NCBI RefSeq assembly: GCF_000308455.1
Contig: NZ_BAFP01000139.1
Span: 265,496-329,495 of the forward strand
Reading direction: 5' to 3'
From: Nocardia abscessus NBRC 100374
GTDB taxonomy: Bacteria; Actinomycetota; Actinomycetes; Mycobacteriales; Mycobacteriaceae
Length of the DNA: 64,000 bases
In this document: in pieces, positions 63,963-64,000 of the stretch
Numbering within the stretch: position 1 is the first letter of the stretch
How the letters are laid out: every line of letters starts with the position of its first letter
Notes under the pieces: generated by a model
What the model saw: the letters and a program-made list of their open reading frames with translations, nothing else
Database searches by the model: none
Told to the model about the DNA's origin: nothing
Position numbers and translations under genes: made by a program

Positions 63963-64000
63963 GGTGACGGCGAGCGGCCCGGCCGGACCGCCGTGCGCCG

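Overview
The window comes from the chromosome of a high-GC, mycolic-acid-bearing actinomycete, most likely Nocardia or a close relative. The basis is recall of gene order and families, not a database search. The F420 gene fgd, fused HadA/HadB, a FabH-type KAS III, an EmbR-like SARP-FHA regulator and type II flavohemoglobins are all typical of Mycobacteriales. Long stretches follow the Mycobacterium tuberculosis order around Rv0350-Rv0408: dnaK-grpE-dnaJ-hspR, purA, the Rv0358/Rv0359 pair, DUF3151 (Rv0360c), an Rv0361-like membrane protein, fba, dedA, GH76, a SpoU methyltransferase, pyrE, Rv0383c, clpB, an Rv0385-type flavohemoglobin, rhodanese-metZ and fgd-pta. Blocks are inverted or rearranged. 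About 57 protein genes were supported. No tRNA, rRNA, CRISPR array, transposase or phage gene was seen.

Layout. 1-5.2 kb: start of pta, a deazaflavin-dependent nitroreductase, fgd, a HAD phosphatase, a DJ-1/MarR unit behind two tandem operators, and a RpiB-family isomerase. 5.5-7.8 kb: rhodanese-metZ and a small anchored protein. 8.1-16.3 kb: ferredoxin reductase with a probable iron box, amidohydrolase, DUF456, alpha/beta hydrolase divergent from a GAF regulator, an M23 peptidase and an AMACR-type CoA-processing enzyme. 16.5-22.3 kb: MocR regulator, small membrane protein, ogt, and a large LuxR (LAL) regulator coupled to a lipoprotein. 22.4-27.4 kb: purA, the Rv0358-like gene with an M50 protease, a FUSC transporter and DUF3151. 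27.4-28.0 kb: a non-coding array of eight ~70 bp direct repeats. 28.4-36.0 kb: a 938-residue disordered repeat protein, fused HadAB, a secreted DUF4185 protein, two Excalibur proteins and the SARP-FHA regulator.

36.0-49.5 kb: fba, two DedA proteins, GH76, SpoU, DUF4190, a NarL-type two-component pair, Uma2, small membrane proteins, fabH, pyrE with an SDR, an Rv0383c-like protein and a DUF5666-like protein. 49.7-64 kb: clpB, an MDR oxidoreductase, an LLM oxidoreductase, three flavohemoglobin-related genes, a repeat-rich gap, a low-GC gap, and hspR-dnaJ-grpE-dnaK with an HxlR regulator at the edge.

How the parts work together. HspR is encoded at the end of the dnaK operon. HspR-type HAIR repeats lie upstream of both dnaK and clpB, so the two disaggregation units 11 kb apart probably form one heat-shock regulon. 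Fgd makes reduced F420 and a neighbouring nitroreductase-family enzyme probably uses it. HadAB, FabH and SDR/AMACR enzymes point to lipid and mycolate metabolism. The least ordinary parts are the flavohemoglobin trio, which includes a reductase lacking a globin domain, the 70-bp repeat array, and the expanded Rv0361-like protein.
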